Assembly: GCA_041490445.1 (NCBI GenBank)
Contig: JBGPTF010000011.1
Location: forward strand, 62,001-126,000
Length of the DNA stretch: 64,000 bases
From: JBGPTF01 sp041490445
Lineage (GTDB): Bacteria; Acidobacteriota; Terriglobia; Acidiferrales; UBA7541
Direction: 5' to 3'
Shown in pieces: positions 8,562-17,579 of the stretch. The notes beneath the pieces are model-generated. The model worked only from the letters and a program-made list of their open reading frames with translations, had not been told where the DNA came from and did no database searches. The stretch's first letter is position 1. Each line of letters starts with the position of its first letter. A program made the position numbers and the translations under genes.

Positions 8562-9200
8562 CTACCCCTTCAAATTCACTGAGAGCAGATACACCATCGG
8601 GAAAATGAACATCCACACCAGGTCCACGAAGTGCCAGTAGAGTCCGCTGACTTCGACGTCCTCGGACGAAAATTTTCCCTTGGCGTGACCCCAGGCGACG
8701 ATGCCGAGGTAAATGACGCCGATCGTGACGTGCAGCATGTGCATCCCGGTCAGCCCGAAAAACGCGCCGCCGAACAGCGGCACGTGCCAGGGATTCGACC
8801 AGGGCGTGACGTGCTCCACCTGGATCAGGTGCATCCATTCGGTCGCGTGCAGGATGACGAACGCAAGGCCGCCAAGCATCGTCAACAGGATGTAGCGCAC
8901 CGCCTTCTTGCGGTCGCCCTTGTGCGCGGCCGCCACGCCCAGCACCATCGTCAAGCTGCTCGAAAGCAGGAAGACGGTCATCAGCGTGGACTTCGCGATG
9001 GCCGGCCAGATCTCGAACGGCCGCGGCCACTCCGGCGTGGCCAGGCGCACCCAGGCGTAGCTGATCAGCAGCGCCGAGAAGGTCAGCGAGTCGGAGATGA
9101 TGAAGAGCCACATCCCAAACTTCTTGGAATTCATCGCGAACGGCGATCCGCCGCCTGACCACGGCGACTCGGCGGCGAATTCGATTTCATGATCCGACAC
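8562..9200 (-). CDS. ctaE: cytochrome c oxidase subunit III (second copy)
   Basis: A 212-residue COX3-family protein with about five membrane helices. Recognisable stretches are KKFGMWLFIISDSLTFSALL at the start, the HATEWMHLI helix, GMHMLHVTIGVIYLG and the closing YWHFVDLVWMFIFPMVYLL. COX3 binds lipid and helps keep the proton channel of subunit I working. GTG start 3 bases after the stop of the preceding COX3 gene, so the two are coupled. It resembles the upstream copy in its second half (YWHF-D-W) but not closely overall, so this is an old duplication or two distinct subunit types rather than a recent copy. Confidence 0.88.
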   Translation of the reverse strand: MSDHEIEFAAESPWSGGGSPFAMNSKKFGMWLFIISDSLTFSALLISYAWVRLATPEWPRPFEIWPAIAKSTLMTVFLLSSSLTMVLGVAAAHKGDRKKAVRYILLTMLGGLAFVILHATEWMHLIQVEHVTPWSNPWHVPLFGGAFFGLTGMHMLHVTIGVIYLGIVAWGHAKGKFSSEDVEVSGLYWHFVDLVWMFIFPMVYLLSVNLKG

Positions 9201-9203
9201 GTT

Positions 9204-9851
9204 TCACCGTCCCAGATAGAGAAGTAGGAAGAGGAACACCCACAGCCCGTCCATAAAGTGCCAGTAGATCGAAACGACCTCGGTGGCGGTTGCAGGCGTC
9301 AAGTGCGTTTGGTGCTGCCACCGCAGGCCCACGAAAAGCAGCGCCACGATCCCTCCGAGCAGGTGCAGGCCGTGCGCCGCCGTCAATACGTAGAAGAAGC
9401 TGTTGCTGGGGCTGCTCGCAAGAAACACACCGGCCGCGGCCAGTTGCCGCCAGGCCAGCAACTGCCCCGCAAGAAAAAACAGCCCCATCGCCGTCGTCAC
9501 GTTCCACCAGTGCGAAAAATTCGGCATGTCGCCCAGTCGAAAGAACTTCCGTGCGCGCAGGATCGTCCAACTGCTGGCCAAAAGAATCGCCGTATTCAGC
9601 CAGAGAATCTTCGGCAGGGCGAACGGCTGCCAGTCGAGCGAAATGCCCTTCCGGACGATGAAGGCGCTCGTCAGCGCCATAAAGAACATCAAAATGCCGG
9701 CGAGGGCGACGCTCATCCCTGTGATGTACGCGCGTTGCGGGACTGCCGGGATGCCGGGACCGCCGCTGTCACCGCCATCCCCGCCGGAATCTCCCGCACC
9801 GCCGCGGCCGTGCGTCTGTTGCAAATCTTCGCTGAGTGTTGTTCCCGGCAT
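9204..9851 (-). CDS. ctaE: cytochrome c oxidase subunit III (first copy)
   Basis: A 215-residue COX3-family protein. The first 35 residues are Gly/Asp-rich and soluble; then come about five helices with SVALAGILMFFMALTSAFIV, LTAAHGLHLLGGIVALLFV and the terminal IYWHFMDGLWVFLFLLLYLG. AGGAG lies 9 bases before the ATG. It sits 12 bases downstream of ctaD. Two tandem COX3 genes are part of this operon; the short form here ends right at the last helix, as many caa3-type oxidases do. Confidence 0.87.
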   Translation of the reverse strand: MPGTTLSEDLQQTHGRGGAGDSGGDGGDSGGPGIPAVPQRAYITGMSVALAGILMFFMALTSAFIVRKGISLDWQPFALPKILWLNTAILLASSWTILRARKFFRLGDMPNFSHWWNVTTAMGLFFLAGQLLAWRQLAAAGVFLASSPSNSFFYVLTAAHGLHLLGGIVALLFVGLRWQHQTHLTPATATEVVSIYWHFMDGLWVFLFLLLYLGR

Positions 9852-9863
9852 CCGAAAGAACTC

Positions 9864-11627
9864 CTACTTGGCCTTCCCGACTTGATCGGGCGTGAGGTGT
9901 TGTGGAATGAAGTCCTCCGCAGCACCCGGCACGCTGAACTCGTACGGGCCGCGATAGACGCTCGGATAATGCCCGCCGAAGTTGTCATGCGGGGGTGGCG
10001 TGCTGGTCGTCCATTCCAGTGTGGTGGCGTTCCACGGATTATCCGGTGCCTTCGGTCCTTTCTTCATGCTCCAGAAGTAATTGAGTATGAAGAAGAGCTG
10101 TGCAGCCGCCGTGACGATCGCCGCAATGGTGATGAACAGATGAATCGAATACAGCGGGGCAAGGAAGTGATTCGCCGAGAAATCCGAATACCGCCGCGGA
10201 TTGCCGACGACGCCGAGGTAGTGCATGGGCATGAAAATGCAATAGACGCCGACAAACGTTATCCAGAAGTGCAGCTTGCCCAGGCCTTCATTCATCATCC
10301 GGCCATACATCTTCGGGAACCAGAAATACGTCGCCGCGAAGATACCGAAGATCGCGGCCACGCCCATGATCAGGTGGAAATGGCCCACGACGAAGTACGT
10401 ATCGTGGAAGTAGAGGTCGATCGCCGGCTGCGCCAGGAACAGGCCTGAGAGGCCGCCGGAAACGAACAGCGACACGAAGCCGATCGCAAACAGCATTGCC
10501 GATGTGAAACGGATCTTCCCGCCCCAAAGCGTCCCCAGCCAGTTGAACGTCTTGATCGCCGACGGCACGCCGATGGACATCGTCAGAACCGAAAAGGCAA
10601 TCGCCGAATAAGGGCTCATCCCGCTGACGAACATGTGGTGGCCCCAGACCATGAACCCGAGGAAGCCGATTGACGACATGGCATAGACCATCGCCCGGTA
10701 GCCGAATACCGGCTTGCGCGAAAATGTCGAGAGGATATGCGACGCCACACCCATACCGGGCAGGACGGCGATATACACCTCCGGATGGCCGAAGAACCAG
10801 AAGAGGTGTTGCCAGAGCAGCGGCGATCCGCCCGCGTGCCCCTTCTGCACAACGTCGGTGACCACCAGCCCCGCAGGAATGAAGAAGCTTGTCCCCGCCA
10901 TACGATCCAGGAGCAGCAGGATGCCGGCCGCGAGCAATACGCCGAACGCCAGCAGGCCGAGAATGGCAGTGATAAACCACGCCCAGGCCGTCAGAGGCAG
11001 CCGCATCAGGGAGAGGCCGGGCGCGCGCAGGTCAATCGTTGTCGCGATGAAATTGAGGGCGCCCATCAGAGAGGCGCCGCTGAAAATCGCGATACTGATA
11101 ATCCAGAGGTCTTGCCCCAAACCCTCGCCGGGACCTGTCACCTGGCCAAGGCCGGAAAGCGGCGGATAGGCCGTCCACCCGCTGATCGGCGCGCCGCCCG
11201 GAACGAAGAACGCGGCCACCATCACCACGAACGCCAAAAACGTGAACCAGAACGAAAGCATGTTGATGCGCGGAAACGCCATGTCCGGCGCGCCGATCTG
11301 GATCGGCAGGAAATAGTTCCCGAAGCCGCTCTGGGGCGCCGTCGTCAGCACAAAAAACACCATCAGCGTTCCGTGCATGGTCACGAGCGACAAGTATTGC
11401 TCCGGCGTCATCACCCCGCCCGAGATCATCCAGGAAGGAAACTTGGCGCCCGGCCAGACCAGGTGGAAGCGCATCAACAGCGAAAGGACGATGCCGATCA
11501 CTACCGCCGTAAGCGCGAGCAGAATGTACTGGATGCCGATCACCTTGTGATCGACGCTGAAAATGTATTTGCGGATGAAGCCGCTCGGCGTCGGCGCGAC
11601 GTGTACCGCGTGTTCGTGCGAACTCAT
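9864..11627 (-). CDS. ctaD: cytochrome c oxidase subunit I
   Basis: A 587-residue haem-copper oxidase core subunit with 12 or more helices. Visible hallmarks: GHPEVYIAVLPGMG (CuB His, the His-Tyr cross-link pair and the Glu of the A1 subclass), the HHMF pair, the K-channel Lys in PSAIKTFNW, and HDTYFVVGHFHLIMG with the haem a and a3 ligands; NYFLPIQIGAPDMAFPRIN fits the D-channel region. It reduces oxygen to water and pumps protons. Start chosen at 11627: GGAGAGTG precedes it and its ATG overlaps the ctaC stop (ATGA). An A1-type aa3/caa3 enzyme is indicated. Confidence 0.96.
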   Translation of the reverse strand: MSSHEHAVHVAPTPSGFIRKYIFSVDHKVIGIQYILLALTAVVIGIVLSLLMRFHLVWPGAKFPSWMISGGVMTPEQYLSLVTMHGTLMVFFVLTTAPQSGFGNYFLPIQIGAPDMAFPRINMLSFWFTFLAFVVMVAAFFVPGGAPISGWTAYPPLSGLGQVTGPGEGLGQDLWIISIAIFSGASLMGALNFIATTIDLRAPGLSLMRLPLTAWAWFITAILGLLAFGVLLAAGILLLLDRMAGTSFFIPAGLVVTDVVQKGHAGGSPLLWQHLFWFFGHPEVYIAVLPGMGVASHILSTFSRKPVFGYRAMVYAMSSIGFLGFMVWGHHMFVSGMSPYSAIAFSVLTMSIGVPSAIKTFNWLGTLWGGKIRFTSAMLFAIGFVSLFVSGGLSGLFLAQPAIDLYFHDTYFVVGHFHLIMGVAAIFGIFAATYFWFPKMYGRMMNEGLGKLHFWITFVGVYCIFMPMHYLGVVGNPRRYSDFSANHFLAPLYSIHLFITIAAIVTAAAQLFFILNYFWSMKKGPKAPDNPWNATTLEWTTSTPPPHDNFGGHYPSVYRGPYEFSVPGAAEDFIPQHLTPDQVGKAK

Positions 11628-12484
11628 TGGCACTCTCCGATGTTCATGCCGCCGCGCTGGATGGCTTGGCCGCCGCCCGCCAGCCACGCCTGGTAGTCCG
11701 CTTCGGACACCACCTGCATGCAGCTATGCATGCGATAGTGGCCCAGGCCGCAAAGCTCGGCGCAGGCAAGTTCGTATTCGCCGATCTGCGTCGCCAGGAA
11801 GTGAATGGGGATCTGCATCCCCGGAACCAGGTCCTGCTTCAGGCGAAGTTCCCGAACATAGAAACTGTGGATCACATCCTGCGAGCGAAGCGTCAGTTGC
11901 ACCTCGTGATTCACCGGCACCACGAGCACCGGGACAACAACGTCGTCGGTGGCTGCCGGATCGCTGAGGTCGAGCCCGACCGGGTTGCCGGAAGAGGCGC
12001 TGACATCGGCAGGATCGGTGCGCCCGAACTTCCCGTCCGGTCCGGGATAGCGGAAATTCCACGCGAATTGCTGCCCGGTGACCTCGATCGGGATCGCGCC
12101 GGGCACGGCGTCGCGAAAATGCACTTCCGCCCAGGCATTCTTGGCCATCACTCCGAGGCCCACGAACATCACGAACGTCGCCAGCGTCCAGATGATTTCC
12201 ATGGTGTTGTTGCCGTGGGAAGAACTGGCGCGCTGGCCCCGATCGCGATACCGCCAGATCACCCAGGCCAGGCCAACCTGCGATCCGACAAAGACGATCC
12301 CGGTAATGACCAGCGTGAGGAAGAATTGATGGTCAATCCCATGGCCCACTGCAGTGATCGCCGTGGGAAACCACCACACCTTGTCCATGAAAATGAAGAG
12401 GGTCGAACCAACCAGGATCAATAGAAGGATTGCCAGGATCGCGGCGGGCGCCGCTGAACCCGCACACTGATTTCTTTTCTCCAT
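11624..12484 (-). CDS. ctaC: cytochrome c oxidase subunit II (CuA)
   Basis: A 286-residue protein with two N-terminal membrane helices (about residues 12-35 and 52-78) and a periplasmic cupredoxin domain. CuA ligands are visible in CAELCGLGHYRM, together with the upstream HSFYVRELRLKQDLVPG. No cytochrome c domain is fused at the C-terminus, unlike classical caa3 subunit II, so electrons must come from a separate carrier. GGAGGAA directly precedes the ATG at 12484; the frame is open upstream but lacks a ribosome site. First gene of the oxidase operon. Confidence 0.95.
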   Translation of the reverse strand: MEKRNQCAGSAAPAAILAILLLILVGSTLFIFMDKVWWFPTAITAVGHGIDHQFFLTLVITGIVFVGSQVGLAWVIWRYRDRGQRASSSHGNNTMEIIWTLATFVMFVGLGVMAKNAWAEVHFRDAVPGAIPIEVTGQQFAWNFRYPGPDGKFGRTDPADVSASSGNPVGLDLSDPAATDDVVVPVLVVPVNHEVQLTLRSQDVIHSFYVRELRLKQDLVPGMQIPIHFLATQIGEYELACAELCGLGHYRMHSCMQVVSEADYQAWLAGGGQAIQRGGMNIGECQ

Positions 12485-12860
12485 TTCCTCCACTCCGCTA
12501 ACTGTGTGACCGGCCCGAACATGATTCACCGCCAGAATCCCTGACGGGAAAAAACGCAAAGCCCCAAAGAAACGACATGATATACGACCGCAGTGAAATT
12601 TCAAGAAAGATTCTCAAAAGCGAACACGCACCCGCAACGGGCAGACGCAACAATCAGGCGATGAAATCGCACGGGAAGCTGGCCGCTGGCTCATTCTGAC
12701 TCACGCAAAAGAAGCTCGTCTTTACAGTCCGGTAGGTGGCAGTGCCAGCCAGGCGGAAAATCAGGGAGATTTGCCCTTCGGCTCTCTAAGTTCGCTTGGA
12801 GAAGAGTCCCTCGGCTCGCTGCGCTCGCTCGGGACAACATTATTTCCTCGCCGGTAATGT
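12485..12860. other. intergenic region upstream of the oxidase operon
   Basis: No gene is evident in these 376 bases. It must hold the oxidase promoter, but I find no convincing box pair. At 12806-12835 is a palindrome-rich stretch (GTCCC ... GGGAC enclosing CTCGGCTCGCTGCGCTCGCT), which resembles part of the hairpin at 48366-48409. The tRNA-Leu follows at once. Confidence 0.5.
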
Positions 12861-12945
12861 TGGTGCGGAAGGAGGGATTCGAACCCTCACGCCTTTCGGC
12901 GCCACCCCCTCAAGATGGTGCGTCTGCCAGTTCCGCCACTTCCGC
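12861..12945 (-). tRNA. tRNA-Leu (anticodon GAG), CCA encoded
   Basis: Reads on the minus strand from the acceptor GCGGAAG to CTTCCGC-A-CCA. Anticodon arm CCATC-TTGAGGG-GGTGG gives anticodon GAG; a long variable arm (CGCC-GAAA-GGCG) and a perfect T-arm (GAGGG-TTCGAAT-CCCTC) confirm a class II leucine tRNA. The terminal CCA is in the DNA. Confidence 0.96.
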
Positions 12946-12964
12946 GATGGGGAGGTTCAGAAAG

Positions 12965-12992
12965 ATTCTAGCAAAATCCGCGACGCTGCCAA
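12965..12992 (-). promoter_or_regulatory. tRNA-Leu promoter
   Basis: On the minus strand TTGGCA (12992-12987), a 16-base spacer and TAGAAT (12970-12965) form a sigma-70-type promoter. The expected start would lie about 12 bases before the tRNA 5' end at 12945. Confidence 0.6.
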
Positions 12993-13016
12993 CCGCTAAA
13001 AACATCCGACGCGAGT

Positions 13017-13469
13017 TTACTTCTTGGGCGGCGCGGGATTCGGCGGCGTCGGAGCTTGCTGCGCAGGCGCCGGTGTTTGCGCGGGCGCCGGAGCGGGTGC
13101 GGCAGGCTTGGACGGCGCCGGGGCCGATTTGGTCGTCTCCTCGAGGATGGAGTTGATTCCCTGCTCTTGGGTGGGCGCGCGCTTCAGCGAAAGCGCCAGC
13201 GACGTCACCATGAACACGATGGCGCACCAGGTGGTCATCTTCGAAAGGATTGTCGCTGCGCCACGCGGGCCAAACGCCGTCTGGCTGCCTGCACCGCCGA
13301 ATGCACCGGCAAGGTCCGCCGCCGAGCCGCTCTGCAGCATGATGACGATCACGAGCACGCAGCACACGAGCACGTGCAGCGTCACCAGGACCGGGGTCAC
13401 TCGCCACCCCACCCAGACCAGTGCTGCGGCAACTACCAGCGATATGGCCCACTTCACTTCACTCGGCAT
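13017..13469 (-). CDS. secG: preprotein translocase subunit SecG
   Basis: A 150-residue protein. Two membrane helices (about residues 25-46 and 83-102) flank the SecG signature with IVIMLQSGSAADLAGAFGG and a TAFGPRGAATILSKMT loop. After the second helix comes a long tail of Pro/Ala/Gln repeats ending in PPKK, longer than in most SecG proteins and probably disordered. It helps SecYE translocation. A GGGAGCGAGGA ribosome site precedes the ATG. It is the fourth gene behind gap-pgk-tpiA, a neighbourhood common for secG. Confidence 0.92.
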   Translation of the reverse strand: MPSEVKWAISLVVAAALVWVGWRVTPVLVTLHVLVCCVLVIVIMLQSGSAADLAGAFGGAGSQTAFGPRGAATILSKMTTWCAIVFMVTSLALSLKRAPTQEQGINSILEETTKSAPAPSKPAAPAPAPAQTPAPAQQAPTPPNPAPPKK

Positions 13470-13517
13470 TCCTCGCTCCCCAGGCGCGCTGCCGGACCGT
13501 CCCGGCTCAGTGCGCAG

Positions 13518-14270
13518 CTAAAAATTCACAATCGATGCAAAGGACTGCGGGTCCAGGCTCGCTCCGCCCACCAGCGCGCCGTCAATCTCCATCTGCGCCA
13601 TCAAACCGCGGATGTTGTCGGGCTTGACACTGCCGCCGTAGAGGATTCGCAGTGCGGAGGCTCGTTCGTGCGTGAATCGCGCTGCCGCCACTTGCCGTAA
13701 GTGCCTGTGCGCCTCGGCAGCCATTTCGGGTGTCGCAGTGCGGCCTGTGCCAATCGCCCACACCGGCTCGTAAGCCAAAAGGATACGTGAGAACTCGGAA
13801 CCGGTCAACGCGTCCAGCCCACCCACAAACTGTCGCTCAAGCACGGCGTTCGTTTGTCCCGCTTCGCGCTCCGCAAGCAGCTCGCCGACGCAAACAATCG
13901 GCGTAAGTTCCGCCTCAAGCGCGGCTTTCACTTTTTTTGCGACCGTCGCGTCCGTCTCACCGAAGAACTGCCGCCGTTCCGAATGTCCCAGAATCACCGC
14001 GCGGCAGCCGGCTTCGGCCAGCATCTTTGTCGAGACCTCGCCCGTGAACGCGCCTTCCTTCTCCCAGTGCACGTCCTGCGCGGCGATCGTGATGGCTGAT
14101 CCCCGCGCAGCCTCCGCGGCCGCCGCGAGCGCCGTGTACGGAGGCGCAACAATGACTTCGCAGTGAGTCGAAGATGCGACCAGCGGTTTGAACGCTTCGA
14201 GGAACGCGCGCGTTTCCGACAGCGTCTTGAACATCTTCCAGTTACCGGCGATCACCGGCCGCCGCGCCAT
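13518..14270 (-). CDS. tpiA: triosephosphate isomerase
   Basis: A 250-residue TIM barrel of normal family length. Visible are GNWKM with the catalytic Lys, AVILGHSERRQFFGE with the electrophilic His, the catalytic Glu and loop 6 in YEPVWAIGTGRTATP, and the phosphate-binding ILYGGSVKPDN and DGALVGGASL. It interconverts dihydroxyacetone phosphate and glyceraldehyde 3-phosphate. It follows pgk by 21 bases in the gap-pgk-tpiA glycolytic operon. Confidence 0.97.
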   Translation of the reverse strand: MARRPVIAGNWKMFKTLSETRAFLEAFKPLVASSTHCEVIVAPPYTALAAAAEAARGSAITIAAQDVHWEKEGAFTGEVSTKMLAEAGCRAVILGHSERRQFFGETDATVAKKVKAALEAELTPIVCVGELLAEREAGQTNAVLERQFVGGLDALTGSEFSRILLAYEPVWAIGTGRTATPEMAAEAHRHLRQVAAARFTHERASALRILYGGSVKPDNIRGLMAQMEIDGALVGGASLDPQSFASIVNF

Positions 14271-14291
14271 ATTCGCCTCACTTCTCGCCCG

Positions 14292-15506
14292 TTATTCGCT
14301 TGCCTTGGTTTCTCTGTTCGTCAGGGCTTCCACGCCGGGCAGCTTGCGGCCGGCCAGAAATTCCAGTGACGCGCCGCCGCCTGTGGAGATGTGCGAGATC
14401 TTCTCCGCGACGCCGGCCTGATGCACCGCGGCAATGGAATCGCCGCCGCCGACGATCGAGGTCGCCCCTGCACTTGTCGCGTCCGCCACGGCGTGCGCGA
14501 TCGCGATGGTTCCCTGCGCAAACGGCGCTTTCTCGAACAAGCCCACGGGGCCGTTCCAGATAATCGTGTGCGCGCGGGCGATCTCCGCGCAGAATTGCTC
14601 GATCGTTTTCGGGCCGATATCGAGCCCCATCCAATCGGGAGGAGTGCGGTTGATGTCCGCCACTTGCGTCTCCGAAGAATTCTCAATGGAGCGCGCGAGG
14701 ACGTGGTCCACCGGCAGCCGCAGCCGAAAGCTCCGCTTGCGCGCCTCGGCCAGAATTCCCCGGGCGAGGTCGAGCTTGTCGTCCTCAACCAGCGACTTCC
14801 CCACCGGCAGCCCTTCTGCCTTGAGGAACGTGTAGGCCATCGCCCCGCCGATGAGCATCGTGTCCGCGAGTTTCATCAGGTTCAGAACCACTTCGATCTT
14901 GTCCGAAACCTTGGCGCCGCCGAGCACGACCACAAACGGCTGCTCGGGATTCGAAATCGCGCGGCCGAGGAACGTCAGCTCTTTCTCCATCAACAAGCCT
15001 GCGGCGGACTGCTTCACGAACTTGGTGATGCCCACGACGGAGGCGTGGGCCCGATGCGCCGAGCCGAACGCGTCGCTGACGAAAAGCTGGTCGCACAGGA
15101 CCGCGAGTTGCCGCGAGAATTCCTCGTCGTTCGCTTCTTCCTCGGCGTGGTAGCGCACATTCTCGAGCAGCAGCACGCCGCCGCGCGCAAGCGCTTTGCT
15201 CTTCGCTTCCGCATCCGCTCCCACGCAATCCGCGGCAAACTCAACCGGCCGCCCCAGAAGCTCCGCGAGTTGTGCCGCAACCGGCGCAAGCGAATATTTC
15301 GGATCCGGCGTTCCCTTCGGCCTGCCGAGGTGCGACGCCAGCACCAGGCGGCCTCCGTGCTCCATCGCGTAGCGCAAGGTCGGCAGCGTCTCGCGGATTC
15401 GCGTGTCGTCCGTCACTTTGCCGCCGGCGATCGGTACGTTGAAGTCCACGCGCACAAAGACGCGCTTGCCATTCAACTCCAGATCGCGGATGGATAGCTT
15501 GTTCAT
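14292..15506 (-). CDS. pgk: phosphoglycerate kinase
   Basis: A 404-residue enzyme. The N-terminal half shows FVRVDFNVPI and SHLGRPKG substrate loops, the middle has VVLGGAKVSDKI, and the C-terminal half the nucleotide-binding GGGDSIAAV and STGGGASLEFLAG. It makes ATP from 1,3-bisphosphoglycerate. The ATG at 15506 gives the standard N-terminus; upstream in-frame codons would add about 31 unrelated residues. It lies 35 bases after gap in the same operon. Confidence 0.97.
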   Translation of the reverse strand: MNKLSIRDLELNGKRVFVRVDFNVPIAGGKVTDDTRIRETLPTLRYAMEHGGRLVLASHLGRPKGTPDPKYSLAPVAAQLAELLGRPVEFAADCVGADAEAKSKALARGGVLLLENVRYHAEEEANDEEFSRQLAVLCDQLFVSDAFGSAHRAHASVVGITKFVKQSAAGLLMEKELTFLGRAISNPEQPFVVVLGGAKVSDKIEVVLNLMKLADTMLIGGAMAYTFLKAEGLPVGKSLVEDDKLDLARGILAEARKRSFRLRLPVDHVLARSIENSSETQVADINRTPPDWMGLDIGPKTIEQFCAEIARAHTIIWNGPVGLFEKAPFAQGTIAIAHAVADATSAGATSIVGGGDSIAAVHQAGVAEKISHISTGGGASLEFLAGRKLPGVEALTNRETKASE

Positions 15507-15541
15507 CTGTCTCTTCAGGACGGATACTGGTGGATCGCTGC

Positions 15542-16546
15542 CTACAGCCGCGCGGCCATGAACTTGATCAGGTCGCGGCACCGGCAGGAGTAGCCCCATT
15601 CGTTGTCATACCACGCCAGGACCTTCACGCAATTCGTGCCCACCACGCGCGTGAACCCCGCATCCACGATGGACGAGTGCGGATTCCCTTTGAAATCCGC
15701 GGAGACGAGCTCCTCTTCAGTGTACTCGAGAATGCCCTTCATCGGCCCTTCGGAGGCCCGGCGCATCGCCGCGTTCACGGATTCCACCGTCGCCGGCTTG
15801 TCGGTCATCACCGTCAGGTCCACCACGCTGACGTTCGGCGTGGGCACGCGCATGGCGTAGCCATCAAGCTTCCCTTTCAGTTCCGGGATCACCAGGTGCA
15901 ACGCCTTCGCCGCGCCCGTCGAAGTGGGAATCATCGAAAGAGCGGCCGCGCGCGCGCGGCGCAGGTCCTTGTGCGGCAGGTCGAGCAACTTCTGGTCGTT
16001 TGTATAGGAATGGATCGTCGTCATCGTACCGACGACGATTCCAAACGTGTCCGTCAGAACTTTCGCCACCGGCGCCAGACAATTCGTCGTGCACGAAGCG
16101 TTCGAAACCACGTGATGCTTCGCCGTATCGTAGGTCTTTTCATTTACGCCTAGCACGAGCGTGCAGTCCGGATCCGTTGCCGGCGCCGAAATGATCACCT
16201 TCTTGGCGGGCCCGTGCAGATGTTTGCGTGCATCGGGACCCTTTGTGAACAGCCCGGTGGATTCGACCACAATCTCCGCACCCACCGACGCCCAGTCGAG
16301 TTCCGCCGGATCCTTCACTTTGAACACTTTGAAGCTCTTGCCGTCCACCGCGATGGTATCTTCCGTGTGTGTGACGCGATTCGGCAGGTTACCCAGAATG
16401 GAATCGTATTTGAGCAGGTGCGCCAGCGTCTTGGAATCCGTGATGTCGTTTACCGCGACGATCTGGATTGACGGATCGCCCAGCGCCGCACGGAAAATAT
16501 TGCGCCCGATGCGGCCAAACCCGTTGATCCCCACTTTGGTCGACAT
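15542..16546 (-). CDS. gap: glyceraldehyde-3-phosphate dehydrogenase, type I
   Basis: A 334-residue enzyme. It begins VGINGFGRIGRN (NAD-binding Rossmann motif), carries the catalytic Cys in SNASCTTNCLAP and the His in HSYTNDQ, and ends with WYDNEWGYS. This is the NAD-type glycolytic enzyme by overall likeness. CCGGAGGAACT precedes the ATG at 16546, which I prefer to the open frame further 5'. First gene of the gap-pgk-tpiA-secG operon, with a good promoter about 80 bases upstream. Confidence 0.97.
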   Translation of the reverse strand: MSTKVGINGFGRIGRNIFRAALGDPSIQIVAVNDITDSKTLAHLLKYDSILGNLPNRVTHTEDTIAVDGKSFKVFKVKDPAELDWASVGAEIVVESTGLFTKGPDARKHLHGPAKKVIISAPATDPDCTLVLGVNEKTYDTAKHHVVSNASCTTNCLAPVAKVLTDTFGIVVGTMTTIHSYTNDQKLLDLPHKDLRRARAAALSMIPTSTGAAKALHLVIPELKGKLDGYAMRVPTPNVSVVDLTVMTDKPATVESVNAAMRRASEGPMKGILEYTEEELVSADFKGNPHSSIVDAGFTRVVGTNCVKVLAWYDNEWGYSCRCRDLIKFMAARL

Positions 16547-16630
16547 AGTTCCTCCGGAAGAGATGGATTGATTGCGATTCCGCTCCATGGGGCGCGCGTG
16601 AGCGGACGATTGAACCCGGCTGAACCGATG

Positions 16631-16659
16631 ATGCTAGGGCGCGCTGCCGAAAAAGTCAA
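16631..16659 (-). promoter_or_regulatory. promoter of the gap operon
   Basis: On the minus strand TTGACT (16659-16654), a 17-base spacer and TAGCAT (16636-16631) form a good sigma-70-type promoter, giving a leader of roughly 80 bases before gap. Confidence 0.7.
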
Positions 16660-16674
16660 ACGTTCCAGGTTGGT

Positions 16675-17568
16675 TCATGGAAACTCGTGTACCCGAACGA
16701 CACGGTCGCCGATAAACGTCACGAAGATCGTTTTCGCGGGAGGCTGTCCGTAGATCCAGTCTTCGGTTTCTTCCCCGTTCTCGTTGCGCTCGCGCACCTT
16801 GCGATCCGGCCGCCCGAGTGCGGCTACCACCATTTCGTGGTCCATCCCCACCACCGCGCGGCGGTCCTTGATGGCTTGCTTGAATTCCGCGGGCAGCGTG
16901 TCCACCCAATGCACTGCCGCCGAACGCTCCTTCGAAAAATCCAGGAAGGCGGAGAGGGCCTGCTTCAAGTCGTCGGGACTCATGTCGGGCACGCCGCGCT
17001 TGTAGTCGAGCACCAGCGTGGCGCCCCGCGCTTCGGTTACCCCCGAGGAGGGGCCGATCGTGTTGGTGGTGATCTGCGGCATGGGCGCGCCCCCGATCCC
17101 GATCGAGATGTGATCGCGCAGGCGGTGATGCTTTTTGCCGCCGCCGTTCAGCTCAATGACGATTTCCTTATCCTTGAACTCGATGCGCGTGATCTGGATC
17201 GTATCCCCGGGATTGGCGGCCGAACCATGCTTGGTGAGCAATTGGCGAAGCTGAGCGTCATCGAACGGCGCACCCGGCTCAATCTTGAACCCCTTCTTGC
17301 CGGAGGGTACGGGCCGCACGACGCGGGCGAATTCTCCGGAAACGTAGCGCACGATGGCGAGCTCGGAATCAGCCCGTAATCGCGATGGCTTCGGGGGCGG
17401 CTGCGGGGAAACGCCCTGGAATAGATTCTGGAACAGCGGCAGATCCGGCACGGACACTTCCGGAGGAATCTCCATCGGTTGCGGCCGAAGGTGAAACACC
17501 TCCGGCACGTCCGGACAGGCAAACAGCACTGCGGTGAGCGCAAGTAAAAGAGTCCGTGGCATCGCCAT
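16675..17568 (-). CDS. secreted or lipid-anchored protein of unknown function
   Basis: A 297-residue protein. The first 18 residues form a signal-like hydrophobic stretch containing a single Cys (VLFACPD), possibly a lipoprotein site but the motif is not ideal. A Pro-rich linker follows, then an alpha/beta region with KKGFKIEPGAPFDD and IVIELNGGGKKHHR, and near the end VVGMDHEMVVAALGRPDRKV, which looks like the small DNA/BamE-type repeat found in lipoproteins. I do not recognise the whole protein. It lies 11 bases upstream-coupled to the CPBP protease gene and reads toward gap. Confidence 0.65.
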   Translation of the reverse strand: MAMPRTLLLALTAVLFACPDVPEVFHLRPQPMEIPPEVSVPDLPLFQNLFQGVSPQPPPKPSRLRADSELAIVRYVSGEFARVVRPVPSGKKGFKIEPGAPFDDAQLRQLLTKHGSAANPGDTIQITRIEFKDKEIVIELNGGGKKHHRLRDHISIGIGGAPMPQITTNTIGPSSGVTEARGATLVLDYKRGVPDMSPDDLKQALSAFLDFSKERSAAVHWVDTLPAEFKQAIKDRRAVVGMDHEMVVAALGRPDRKVRERNENGEETEDWIYGQPPAKTIFVTFIGDRVVRVHEFP

Positions 17569-17579
17569 GACTTACTGGC

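Noticed and set aside
8562..9851. One COX3 gene split by a frameshift
   Set aside because: Each frame is a complete COX3-type protein with its own start and ending.
11624..12484. Classical caa3 subunit II with fused cytochrome c
   Set aside because: The protein ends shortly after the CuA site and has no CxxCH.
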